From positions 1 through 29,715 of the forward strand of contig JACKNZ010000025.1 in assembly GCA_024234595.1 (NCBI GenBank): 29,715 nucleotides of DNA, written 5' to 3'. Both the position numbers and the translations under genes were made by a program. Positions within the stretch are counted from its first letter, which is position 1; each line of letters opens with the position of its first letter. The notes below the pieces were generated by a model, which was given only the letters and a program-made list of their open reading frames with translations, was not told the origin of the DNA and did no database searches. This DNA is from Moraxellaceae bacterium (GTDB lineage: Bacteria > Pseudomonadota > Gammaproteobacteria > Pseudomonadales > Moraxellaceae). This document shows, piece after piece, positions 7,844 to 15,797 of the stretch.

Positions 7844-8671
7844 TTACACCAACCCCAACTTCTCTTTCCACTCACTCAACAACGCTTGATGGCTACACTG
7901 ACTAGGGTGAAAATCTGCTTTATAAAAAGAGAGATATTCGGGCAACAAACGCATCATCATTAAGGCAATTTCGGCCGCATCGGCAATCAATAATTTTATT
8001 TGTTGTGGCGAACTAAAACTTTGTTGACGGTCTTGCCATAACAAAGTCAGAGTCATTTTTGCCCAACCTAAAATAAAGGCTCTTGAAGCAGTGCGCATAC
8101 TGCGACGACGCTGAGCCAAACTCCCCTGTTCATCTTTGGTACTAAACACGTGTTGATAAACATCAAAAGCCACACTTTTATGCTCAACTTCCTCCACCGA
8201 ATGCCACAACCATAATTGCTGTAAATTATCGTCTAAACCTTGCCATAGTTTGGGATGCTCAAGCAAATAACCTGCAATCATGGCGGTAAAATGCTCATAA
8301 GCCACGGTTGCACCTAATTGACGACGTAATGAACGGGTTCGGAGTAAATTGGTACTATTGATGAGACGTTGATTAAATGCCTCTAAGCCATAATCTGCGG
8401 CATTAAGTGCCTCGTTAAATTGAGCATGAGCTTGGGAATGCATGGCTTCTTGACCAATAAAAGCCGAAATTTGCTGTTGCAACACGTCATCCGTCACCTG
8501 ATCACGGACATTACGCACACTGTCAATAAAAAAACGCTCACCTGCGGGAAATGTGGCAGATAATGCCGTTAATAAATGCGCTATGAGCGGCGAACGCCCC
8601 ACAACATAATGTCTGACTAAACTAGGAGTGACTGTAAAGCGGCTACGGCGAACAGGAAAAGAGCTCATCAT
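7844..8671 (-). CDS. ferritin-like metal-dependent hydrolase family protein (DUF-type, PF10118-like)
   Basis: The 275-residue protein shows the pattern of the predicted metal-dependent hydrolase family: FPAGERFF (41-48), GQEAMHSQAH (73-82), YEHFTA (125-130) and WHSVEEVEHKSVAFDVY (156-172). Spaced Glu and His residues (E45, E75, H78, H82, E126, H157, E160, E163, H164) could ligate a di-metal centre in a four-helix bundle. No reaction is established for the family. Two adjacent ATG codons begin the gene and the exact start is not resolved. The GST gene lies immediately downstream. Confidence 0.8.
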   Translation of the reverse strand: MMSSFPVRRSRFTVTPSLVRHYVVGRSPLIAHLLTALSATFPAGERFFIDSVRNVRDQVTDDVLQQQISAFIGQEAMHSQAHAQFNEALNAADYGLEAFNQRLINSTNLLRTRSLRRQLGATVAYEHFTAMIAGYLLEHPKLWQGLDDNLQQLWLWHSVEEVEHKSVAFDVYQHVFSTKDEQGSLAQRRRSMRTASRAFILGWAKMTLTLLWQDRQQSFSSPQQIKLLIADAAEIALMMMRLLPEYLSFYKADFHPSQCSHQALLSEWKEKLGLV

Positions 8672-8772
8672 TAGCTTACCTTTTTGACAGATACATTTAG
8701 CTGCAAATTGTACAAAACAGACTCAATATAAGATTGTACTAACGCGCCAAATACACATTACAGCTTTCAAAA

Positions 8773-11700
8773 CTACATATTCCTTCTATATTGCCCACCC
8801 ACCGAAAACAAAGCATCGGTAATTTGTCCTAAGGAGCAATAACGCACGGTGTTCATCAACTCGGCAAAAATATTGCCACCTTCAATCGCCACTTGTTGCA
8901 AACGTGCTAAGGCTTGTGGGGCTTGCTGTGCATAACGGTGTTGAAAATTTGCCAAACGTTGTAATTGCGATTGCTTTTCGCTGTCGGTTGAACGTGCTAA
9001 CTCCAAACTTTGTGGTGTGGCATCACCTTTAGGATTGCGGAAAGTATTCACACCAATAATCGGATATTCGCCACTGTGTTTTAAGTGTTCATAATACATA
9101 GATTCTTCTTGAATCTTGCCACGTTGATAACCTGTTTCCATTGCGCCTAACACGCCACCACGCTCACTAATTGCTTCAAACTCTTTTAACACCGCTTCTT
9201 CGACTAAATCAGTCAACTCGTCGATAATAAAACTACCTTGATTGGGGTTTTCATTTTTCGCCAAACCCCATTCACGGTTAATAATAAGCTGAATCGCCAT
9301 TGCCCGACGCACACTTTCTTCGGTAGGTGTGGTAATCGCTTCGTCATAAGCATTGGTATGTAAACTGTTGCAGTTATCATAAATGGCAATCAATGCCTGT
9401 AACGTAGTACGAATATCATTAAAATCAATTTCTTGGGCGTGTAAACTACGACCGCTGGTTTGAATATGATATTTGAGTTTTTGACTACGTTCGTTTGCGC
9501 CATATTTTTCGCGCATGGTCACTGCCCAAATACGCCGAGCCACACGCCCTAACACAGTATACTCAGGATCCATACCATTGCTAAAAAAGAACGATAAATT
9601 CGGCGCAAAATCATCAATACTCATGCCCCGCGCTAAATAAGCCTCAACAAAGGTAAAACCATTGGCCAGCGTAAAGGCTAATTGCGAAATGGGGTTCGCG
9701 CCTGCTTCGGCAATGTGATAGCCCGAAATAGACACCGAGTAAAAATTACGCACATTATGTTCAACAAAATATTGCTGAATATCACCCATCACTTTTAAGC
9801 TAAATTCGGTAGAAAAAATACAGGTATTTTGACCTTGATCTTCTTTTAAAATATCGGCTTGCACCGTGCCACGGACATTTTCTAGCGTCCATTGTTTAAT
9901 GTTTGCCAATTCTGCATCGTCGGGTTGGCGTTGTTCTTTGGCGACAAATTTTTCAATATTTTGGTCAATCGCGGTGTTTAAAAAGAACGCCAAAATAGTC
10001 GGTGCTGGGCCATTAATGGTCATCGACACCGAGGTCATGGGATGGGTTAAATCAAAACCACCATACAAGACTTTCATATCTTCTAAAGTTGCAATCGACA
10101 CGCCCGAATTACCAATTTTGCCATAAATATCAGGACGCTCAGCAGGATCATTACCATACAAAGTGACTGAGTCAAACGCGGTTGATAACCGTTTGGCAGG
10201 CATACCTTCGGAGACTTTTTTGAAGCGTGCATTGGTACGAAAGGCATCACCCTCACCCGCAAACATTCGTGTCGGGTCTTCACCTTCACGTTTAAACGGA
10301 AACACCCCTGCGGTAAAAGGGAACTCCCCTGCAATATTTTCGCGTAATTGCCACGCTAAAATATCACCTGCATCATGAAACTTTGGCAAAGCTACTTTGG
10401 GAATTTTGTTGCCTGATAAGCTGGTATAGGTCAGTTTGGTACGCAATTCTTTATCACGAATTTTAACCACCAATTCATCTTGGCTATAACGCTGTTTTAA
10501 CTCCGACCAACGGGCTAATAGTTGTTTAGATTCATGGCTGAGTTGTGCGTCTTTTTGCTCGATGATTTGTGTTAAGCCCTCACCCCAACCCTCTCCCACA
10601 GGAGAGGGAGCATCTTTTAACATCAATTGAGTCGCTTGTAATTGCTGACGTTGGCGCGCCAATTGGGCTTGTTGCTCAACATAAGCATGATAACTACGCA
10701 CAGCATCGGCAATTTCGGCTAAATAACGTACCTTTGCAGGTGGTACAATGCTTTGTTGTTGGCTCGAACTACGCACACTCACCACAGGCAATTGACTGTT
10801 TTTGGGCGCTACCCAACCTTTATTAATTAAATCGGCTTTGAGTTGCTGATATAACGCCGTGACCCCATCATCATTAAAACGCGCCGCAATCGTGCCAAAA
10901 ACGGGCATGGTTTCGGGCATTTGCATAAACGCTTCACGATTACGTTGCACCTGTTTGCACACATCACGTAAGGCATCTTTTGCGCCTTTGCGGTCAAACT
11001 TGTTAATGGCGACAATATCGGCAAAATCGAGCATATCAATTTTTTCGAGCTGTGAGGCCGCACCAAACTCAGGCGTCATGACATATAAGGACAAATCCAC
11101 ATAAGGCACAATCGCTGCATCACCCTGACCAATGCCCGAAGTTTCAACAATAATCAAATCAAAATTGGCCACTTTGCAAGCGGCAATCACATCGGGCAAA
11201 GCTTGCGAAATTTCTCCACCTGTACTGCGTGTGGCCAACGAACGCATATAAATATTGGGATGATGAATGGCGTTCATGCGGATTCTATCGCCCAATAATG
11301 CACCACCTGATTTACGCCGTGATGGGTCAATCGAAATAATGGCAATATTAATGCTATCGTTAAAATCTAAACGAAAACGGCGTAAAATCTCATCGGTTAA
11401 ACTCGATTTTCCTGCGCCACCTGTGCCTGTAATGCCCAAAACAGGTGTTTTTTTATCGACCGCAGCCGCTAGTAATTCTTTTTTATAGGGCAGAACATCG
11501 GCTTCTAAGGCAGAAATAATCCGCGCTAAGGTTCGCTGACGCAACATAACATCAGCCGCTTGTAAATCGGCAAAATCAACAGGGTATTGATGGGCTAAAT
11601 CTTGGTCTGCACCTTGCGCACAAAGGTTAATCATGCCTTGTAAACCAAGGGTTGTACCATCTTCTGGGGAAAAAATCTTCGTCACGCCATACTCATGTAA

Positions 11701-12045
11701 GGCTTTAATTTCGGCAGGCACAATCACCCCACCGCCACCACCAAACACTTTAATATGGCCAATGCCACGCTCACGCAGCAAATCAATCATATAACTAAAA
11801 AATTCGTTGTGACCACCCTGATACGAGCTAAGAGCAATGCCATGCGCATCTTCTTGCAAAGCACAAGTGACAATCTCATCCACCGAGCGATTATGTCCTA
11901 AATGAATCACCTCACAACCTGTCGCTTGCAACATACGGCGCATAATGTTGATAGAGGCATCGTGGCCGTCAAACAAGCTAGCTGCGGTCACAAAACGCAC
12001 TTTGTTTTTAGGTTGATAAAGCTCTGGCTTGTGATAGGTGGTCAT
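8773..12045 (-). CDS. icmF: fused isobutyryl-CoA mutase IcmF
   Basis: The 1090-residue protein combines three parts. A B12-binding domain (about 15-145) has the base-off cobalt ligand in FDGHDAS (His28). A MeaB-like GTPase domain (about 200-410) has the P-loop GTGGAGKS (207-214), VETSGIGQ (300-307) and NKFD (348-351). An adenosylcobalamin-dependent mutase domain (about 530-1090) includes YGKIGNSGVSIATLEDMKVLYGG and the GHTH-free SISGYHIAEAGA region. It interconverts isobutyryl-CoA and n-butyryl-CoA, and the G domain loads and protects the cofactor. The linker between GTPase and mutase domains carries an in-frame palindromic repeat (residues 479-490). An upstream AGGA serves as ribosome binding site. 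The gene appears monocistronic and may be controlled by the palindrome at 12106-12121. Confidence 0.95.
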   Translation of the reverse strand: MTTYHKPELYQPKNKVRFVTAASLFDGHDASINIMRRMLQATGCEVIHLGHNRSVDEIVTCALQEDAHGIALSSYQGGHNEFFSYMIDLLRERGIGHIKVFGGGGGVIVPAEIKALHEYGVTKIFSPEDGTTLGLQGMINLCAQGADQDLAHQYPVDFADLQAADVMLRQRTLARIISALEADVLPYKKELLAAAVDKKTPVLGITGTGGAGKSSLTDEILRRFRLDFNDSINIAIISIDPSRRKSGGALLGDRIRMNAIHHPNIYMRSLATRSTGGEISQALPDVIAACKVANFDLIIVETSGIGQGDAAIVPYVDLSLYVMTPEFGAASQLEKIDMLDFADIVAINKFDRKGAKDALRDVCKQVQRNREAFMQMPETMPVFGTIAARFNDDGVTALYQQLKADLINKGWVAPKNSQLPVVSVRSSSQQQSIVPPAKVRYLAEIADAVRSYHAYVEQQAQLARQRQQLQATQLMLKDAPSPVGEGWGEGLTQIIEQKDAQLSHESKQLLARWSELKQRYSQDELVVKIRDKELRTKLTYTSLSGNKIPKVALPKFHDAGDILAWQLRENIAGEFPFTAGVFPFKREGEDPTRMFAGEGDAFRTNARFKKVSEGMPAKRLSTAFDSVTLYGNDPAERPDIYGKIGNSGVSIATLEDMKVLYGGFDLTHPMTSVSMTINGPAPTILAFFLNTAIDQNIEKFVAKEQRQPDDAELANIKQWTLENVRGTVQADILKEDQGQNTCIFSTEFSLKVMGDIQQYFVEHNVRNFYSVSISGYHIAEAGANPISQLAFTLANGFTFVEAYLARGMSIDDFAPNLSFFFSNGMDPEYTVLGRVARRIWAVTMREKYGANERSQKLKYHIQTSGRSLHAQEIDFNDIRTTLQALIAIYDNCNSLHTNAYDEAITTPTEESVRRAMAIQLIINREWGLAKNENPNQGSFIIDELTDLVEEAVLKEFEAISERGGVLGAMETGYQRGKIQEESMYYEHLKHSGEYPIIGVNTFRNPKGDATPQSLELARSTDSEKQSQLQRLANFQHRYAQQAPQALARLQQVAIEGGNIFAELMNTVRYCSLGQITDALFSVGGQYRRNM
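10576..10610. repeat. palindromic repeat family B copy embedded in icmF
   Basis: These 35 bases are identical to 18298-18332 in an intergenic region. They include the small stem CCCTCTCCCACAGGAGAGGG. On the minus strand they are read in frame as APSPVGEGWGEG within IcmF, in the low-complexity linker between the GTPase and mutase domains. This is a mobile or spreading palindrome tolerated inside a coding sequence. Confidence 0.85.
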
Positions 12046-12105
12046 TGCCCATGTTCCTCTTGCTTAATACTTTTAATATAGCCCATAATTTGGTACTGGA
12101 GATTA

Positions 12106-12121
12106 AAGCAAGCACTTGCTT
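12106..12121. promoter_or_regulatory. 16-bp palindrome upstream of icmF, candidate operator
   Basis: AAGCAAGCACTTGCTT is a 7-2-7 perfect inverted repeat, 60 bases upstream of the icmF start and about 130 bases upstream of the divergent SDR gene. Palindromes of this form are typical TetR-family operators, and TetR regulators often control acyl-CoA metabolism. The binding protein is not in the window, so the role is inferred. Confidence 0.45.
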
Positions 12122-12253
12122 GGTGGCAATGTGTTTTTGGGACAGTAGCCTTCAATTTCGATTCAAAAACTGTTTAGTGCCTGTTTATTTCTTTTTTATG
12201 TTTTAGTGCTAATAATCATTAAATTAACACAAATACACATAGGCACAGCACAC

Positions 12254-12973
12254 ATGACAACACTTATTTATGGTGGCAGTGGCGGGATTGGTCAAGCCAT
12301 TGCTAAACGCTTACATCAACAAGGTCAACAGTTGCATTTAGTGGGGCGTGATGCCACAAAACTAGCTGCCTTTGCCCAAACGATAGGCGCAAGTTATACC
12401 TGTGGTGATGTGACGAATCCTGAATTGTTTGGCCAAGCAACCGCCGAAGCAGGTGAACAATTGACAGGTTTAGTGTATGCGGTGGGGAGCATTAACCTAA
12501 AACCTTTACGCCGATTGACCATTGAAGACTTTCAACAAGATTATGCCATAAACAGTATGGGCGCAGCCTTAGCTGCACAGGCAGCTTTTCCCGTTTTGAA
12601 AAAGAATAGCTCAGCCTCCGTAGTGTTTTTTTCGAGTATTGCCAGCCAGCAAGGTTTTAGTAGTCATGCGTCAATTAGTATGGCTAAAGCCGCTGTTAAT
12701 GGTTTAACTTTGGCGTTAGCAGCAGAGTTTGCGCCTCATATTCGGGTCAATGCCATTGCGCCTTCATTAACCGCTACACCGTTAGCCGCTTCATTAACCA
12801 ATAATCCCACTGTGGCGGAAGCGATTGCCAATTTACACCCTATTCCACGTTTAGGCACAGCAGACGATATCGCAGCTTTGGCATGTTTTTTATTAAGCAG
12901 TGATAGCAGTTGGCTAACAGGGCAAATTTTGCATGTGGATGGTGGTCGCTCTACGCTTAGACCGAAAGGCTGA
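12254..12973 (+). CDS. atypical short-chain dehydrogenase/reductase (SDR) family protein
   Basis: From the ATG at 12254 the protein is 239 residues and opens directly with the nucleotide-binding strand and motif TLIYGGSGGIGQ. Conserved SDR elements follow: an NxxG-like region (INSMGAAL), SS in FFSSIAS, and the C-terminal LTGQILHVDGG. The usual catalytic YxxxK is ISMAK here, so the catalytic Tyr is replaced by Ile while the Lys is kept. It may therefore not be a standard dehydrogenase. An in-frame GTG at 12206 would add 16 residues with no SDR character and is rejected. The DUF2256 gene starts two bases after its stop, so the two are probably coupled. Confidence 0.85.
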   Translation: MTTLIYGGSGGIGQAIAKRLHQQGQQLHLVGRDATKLAAFAQTIGASYTCGDVTNPELFGQATAEAGEQLTGLVYAVGSINLKPLRRLTIEDFQQDYAINSMGAALAAQAAFPVLKKNSSASVVFFSSIASQQGFSSHASISMAKAAVNGLTLALAAEFAPHIRVNAIAPSLTATPLAASLTNNPTVAEAIANLHPIPRLGTADDIAALACFLLSSDSSWLTGQILHVDGGRSTLRPKG

Positions 12974-12975
12974 AT

Positions 12976-13131
12976 GTGCCTAAGAGAATTGCGAAAGCCG
13001 ATTTGCCAAGTAAAATTTGTGTGGTTTGCCAACGTCCTTTTTCGTGGCGCAAAAAGTGGGAAAAATGTTGGTCTGAGGTGCAATATTGTTCGGAACGGTG
13101 TCGGCGTAGTAGGTGTGTAATACAATACTGA
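12976..13131 (+). CDS. DUF2256 small zinc-ribbon protein
   Basis: A 51-codon gene begins at GTG 12976, with AAAGG six bases upstream inside the end of the SDR gene. It reads MPKRIAKADLPSKICVVCQR, then PFSWRKKWEKCWSEVQYCSE and RCRRSRCVIQY. The pairs CVVC and CSERC are spaced like a zinc ribbon, and the (P)FxWRKKW..CW.EV.YCS.RCR pattern is the hallmark of DUF2256. Function is unknown. The family is often found near SDR or photolyase/cryptochrome genes, and here it directly follows an SDR gene. It is short enough to be missed by automatic calling. Confidence 0.85.
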   Translation: MPKRIAKADLPSKICVVCQRPFSWRKKWEKCWSEVQYCSERCRRSRCVIQY

Positions 13132-13147
13132 TGGCACTCATTATTGT

Positions 13148-13266
13148 CGTAGCCGTGTATGTAGCGTAGCGAAATACAGGATATACATTTTTTGCTCTAA
13201 AATCACATAATCTACTGTTTTTAATAACATAATCCCGTGTTACGTTGCACTGCACACGAGCTACGG
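13148..13266. mobile_element. MITE-like element with imperfect inverted ends
   Basis: The left arm starts CGTAGCCGTGTATGTAGCG and the right arm, read as its complement, starts CCGTAGCTCGTGTGCAGTGC. The two arms (13148-13181 and 13232-13266) can fold into a long imperfect hairpin with a loop of about 50 bases. No transposase is encoded. It occupies most of the 341-bp gap 13132-13472 before gshA; the rest of that gap shows no convincing gene. The MITE assignment is inferred from structure. Confidence 0.55.
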
Positions 13267-13472
13267 CCACTCCTGAACATACAAGAAAATCACAATATCA
13301 TCAGCCTCATATCCTATGGTTGATTCAAAAAAAATCACAATTAACTTTTGGCACTCATAAGCAAGTCCATAATCGCTCCTCCTTCTTCATCAATCTACAA
13401 CAAAACATTTGCAAAATCCCCCCTTCACCCCCATAACTAGCACAATTTGTTCTTATTATTTTGAGAAGCCCC

Positions 13473-15032
13473 ATGAACGCACAATTGCAACAACAACTTG
13501 CTTGGTTAAGCCCTCAAGCCACCGTGTTAAAAAATATGCGTCGGGGTTTAGAAAAAGAAGCCTTACGCATGAGCAAAGATGGCATGATTAGCCAAACCGA
13601 GCATCCGCGTGCTTTAGGCTCAGCATTAACCCATCCACACATCACCACCGATTATTCCGAAGCCTTAATCGAACTGATTACCCCTGCCACCAAAAGCATT
13701 GATGAAACGTTGGACTTTTTAGAAGACCTACATCGCTTTTGTTATCAAAATATGGGCGAAGAACGCTTATGGCTTAACTCTATGCCCTGTATGATTGGTT
13801 TAGAAGATAGCCAAATTCCACTGGCATATTATGGCGAATCCAATATTGGCAAACTCAAAACCTTGTATCGTCATGGCTTGGGCGTGCGTTATGGCCGCAA
13901 AATGCAAACCATTGCGGGCATTCACTATAACTTGTCATTCCCTAACGAATTTTGGCAAGCATGGCAACAAGCCAGCCAAAATACTCAAGATTTACAAGAA
14001 TTTATTAACGAAAAATACTTTGCACTCATTAGAACCTTTCAACGTCATAGTTATTTATTATTGTATTTGCTAGGGGCAAGCCCTGCGGTGTGTTCGTGCT
14101 TTTTATTAGGCCGAGAACACAATCTAAAAAGCCTGAGTGCAGGCACGTTATATCAACCTTACGCCACCTCGTTACGCATGAGCCGTTTAGGCTATCAAAA
14201 TACCGTACAACGCGATTTACAAGTTTCTTATAATCATCTGCCTGATTATATTGATAATTTAAGTCATGCCATTCATACCGAATACGCGCCATTTGCTGAA
14301 TTAGGCATTAAAAAAGACGGTGTTTATCAACAAATGAATGCCAATATCTTGCAAATAGAAAACGAGTATTACGGCTTAATTCGTCCCAAACAAACCGCAC
14401 AACGTGGCGAAAAACCCACTCAAGCCCTCAAAGCGCGTGGTATTGAATACATCGAGATGCGTTGTGTTGACCTTAATCCCTTTAGCCCGATTGGTATTGA
14501 TAGTTCAACGGCACACTTTTTAGAAGTGTTTGCCTTACACAGTGTACTCAGCGATAGTCCCGACTTTACCCCTGCCAAATATGCCGAGTTAGCCCAACGC
14601 CAAGAACAAATGGTTGAACAAGGTCGCGCAGCAAATTTGCACATTACGATTAACGGTCAACAAGCAAACTTTAAAGACTGTGCTGTCGAGCTATTAGAAG
14701 AAATGCAACAAGTGGCTGTGGTGCTAGACAATGCGCATCACACGACCCGTTATAGTGAATCTATTAGCCAACAAATGGCTAAAATTGAAAATCCTGAACT
14801 GACTTATGCCGCACAAGTGTTGGCACAGATGTCCAAACACAATAATAACTTTTTTGCCTTTGGCGCAGCGATTGCCGAACAACATCGAGATTACTTTTTA
14901 AGTCAGTCTTTGTCGGCAGAGCGTTTAGCAGCGTTTGAGCTACAAGCACAAGAATCTTTAGCCGCCCAAAAAACCATTGAAGAAAGTGACACCTTAAGTT
15001 TTGACGAGTTTTTGGCCGAATATATTAAATAA
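13473..15032 (+). CDS. gshA: glutamate--cysteine ligase, type 1
   Basis: The 519-residue protein matches proteobacterial type 1 GshA in length and motifs: RRGLEKEALRM near the N-terminus, DYSEALIELITP, the substrate-binding YGRKMQTIAGIHYN, and YIEMRCVDLNPFSP further on. It joins glutamate and cysteine in the first, ATP-dependent and rate-limiting step of glutathione synthesis in the cytoplasm. The ATG at 13473 is preferred, with GAGAAG about six bases upstream, over an in-frame TTG at 13461. No gshB is present in the window, though a GST gene is nearby. The gene is isolated between two repeat elements and probably has its own promoter. Confidence 0.95.
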   Translation: MNAQLQQQLAWLSPQATVLKNMRRGLEKEALRMSKDGMISQTEHPRALGSALTHPHITTDYSEALIELITPATKSIDETLDFLEDLHRFCYQNMGEERLWLNSMPCMIGLEDSQIPLAYYGESNIGKLKTLYRHGLGVRYGRKMQTIAGIHYNLSFPNEFWQAWQQASQNTQDLQEFINEKYFALIRTFQRHSYLLLYLLGASPAVCSCFLLGREHNLKSLSAGTLYQPYATSLRMSRLGYQNTVQRDLQVSYNHLPDYIDNLSHAIHTEYAPFAELGIKKDGVYQQMNANILQIENEYYGLIRPKQTAQRGEKPTQALKARGIEYIEMRCVDLNPFSPIGIDSSTAHFLEVFALHSVLSDSPDFTPAKYAELAQRQEQMVEQGRAANLHITINGQQANFKDCAVELLEEMQQVAVVLDNAHHTTRYSESISQQMAKIENPELTYAAQVLAQMSKHNNNFFAFGAAIAEQHRDYFLSQSLSAERLAAFELQAQESLAAQKTIEESDTLSFDEFLAEYIK

Positions 15033-15079
15033 CAGTATTGTTACTGTTGAATACCTGATTTTGGGTTAAAAATAGGATT

Positions 15080-15190
15080 ATAACGATGAAATTCCCCTCC
15101 TCGGAGGGGCTAGGGGTGAGTTAAAACGGACAAAAAAGTCTTGTTCTTAGCCCTCACACACCCCTAAATCCCCTCTCAAGAGGGGACTTA
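15080..15190. repeat. palindromic intergenic repeat, family A copy 2
   Basis: This 111-bp unit matches 6901-7012, with 39 identical leading bases, the hairpin CCCCTCCTCGGAGGGG, and inverted ends CCTCTCAAGAGGGG. It fills the 183-bp gap between gshA and dsbB and could terminate gshA transcription. The dsbB ribosome binding site (GAGAG) lies just beyond it. Confidence 0.8.
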
Positions 15191-15215
15191 CTGCCGACTT
15201 TTTGAGAGCAACCAC

Positions 15216-15707
15216 ATGACTTTACCCTCTCCCCGTTTAACCAATTTAGCTATTTTTTTGTTAACCTGTATTAGCATGGCTTTTGCCTTGTATTTACAAC
15301 ATTATCAACATCTTGAACCATGCCCACTGTGTATTTTTCAACGTGCCGCAGTGATTGGCATTGGTGTCAGTGCCTTAGTAGCCGCTATTCATAATCCTGC
15401 AGTTTTAGGCCGACGTATTTATGCGGGCTTAACCTTGCTTGCTACTGCATGGGGTTTAGCGGTGGCTGGTCGTCATGTGTGGTTGCAACATTTACCTGCC
15501 GATGAAGTTCCCTCATGCGGGCCGGGTTTAGATTATTGGATAGAAACCTTTACACCACTAGAAGTAGTTGCCAAAGTATTTAGAGGCTCGGGCGAATGCG
15601 CCAAAGTGGACTGGACATTTTTAGGCTTTAGTTTGCCTGAATGGACATTGGTGATGTTTGTGGGTTATGCCGCTGTTGCCATGTGGCAGTTAATTCGTAG
15701 GAGCTAG
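15216..15707 (+). CDS. dsbB: disulfide bond formation protein DsbB
   Basis: The 163-residue inner-membrane protein has four membrane segments and two periplasmic cysteine pairs. C36 and C39 lie in EPCPLC, and C101 and C128 lie in PSCGPGLDY...GECAKVDW. These are the quinone-linked and DsbA-reacting pairs of DsbB, which reoxidises DsbA and passes electrons to ubiquinone. Arg43 after the first pair (CIFQR) matches the conserved quinone-interaction position. GAGAG seven bases before the ATG is the likely ribosome binding site. dsbA is not in the window. Confidence 0.95.
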   Translation: MTLPSPRLTNLAIFLLTCISMAFALYLQHYQHLEPCPLCIFQRAAVIGIGVSALVAAIHNPAVLGRRIYAGLTLLATAWGLAVAGRHVWLQHLPADEVPSCGPGLDYWIETFTPLEVVAKVFRGSGECAKVDWTFLGFSLPEWTLVMFVGYAAVAMWQLIRRS

Positions 15708-15781
15708 GCTTCGACTTCGCTCAACCACCCCGACTCCACTCAATCAACGCAAAATGCACCCTGAGCGGAGTCGAAGGGCAA
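15706..15781. repeat. palindromic repeat family C copy 1
   Basis: The left arm CTTCGACTTCGCTCA (15709-15723) pairs with the right arm TGAGCGGAGTCGAAG (15762-15776), with 14 of 15 positions complementary and a 38-base loop. It sits between the convergent dsbB and solute-binding protein genes, so it may end transcription from both sides. The same core occurs at 24157-24226. Confidence 0.7.
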
Positions 15782-15797
15782 CGCCCTAAATTATGTT

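Noticed and set aside
12980..13270. Minus-strand open frame over the DUF2256 gene and the MITE-like element
   Set aside because: It runs opposite to a better supported DUF2256 gene, has no ribosome binding site or recognisable motif, and depends on repeat sequence.
13245..13591. Plus-strand open frames before and into gshA
   Set aside because: Low-complexity peptides with no motif; gshA has a better start and its own reading frame.
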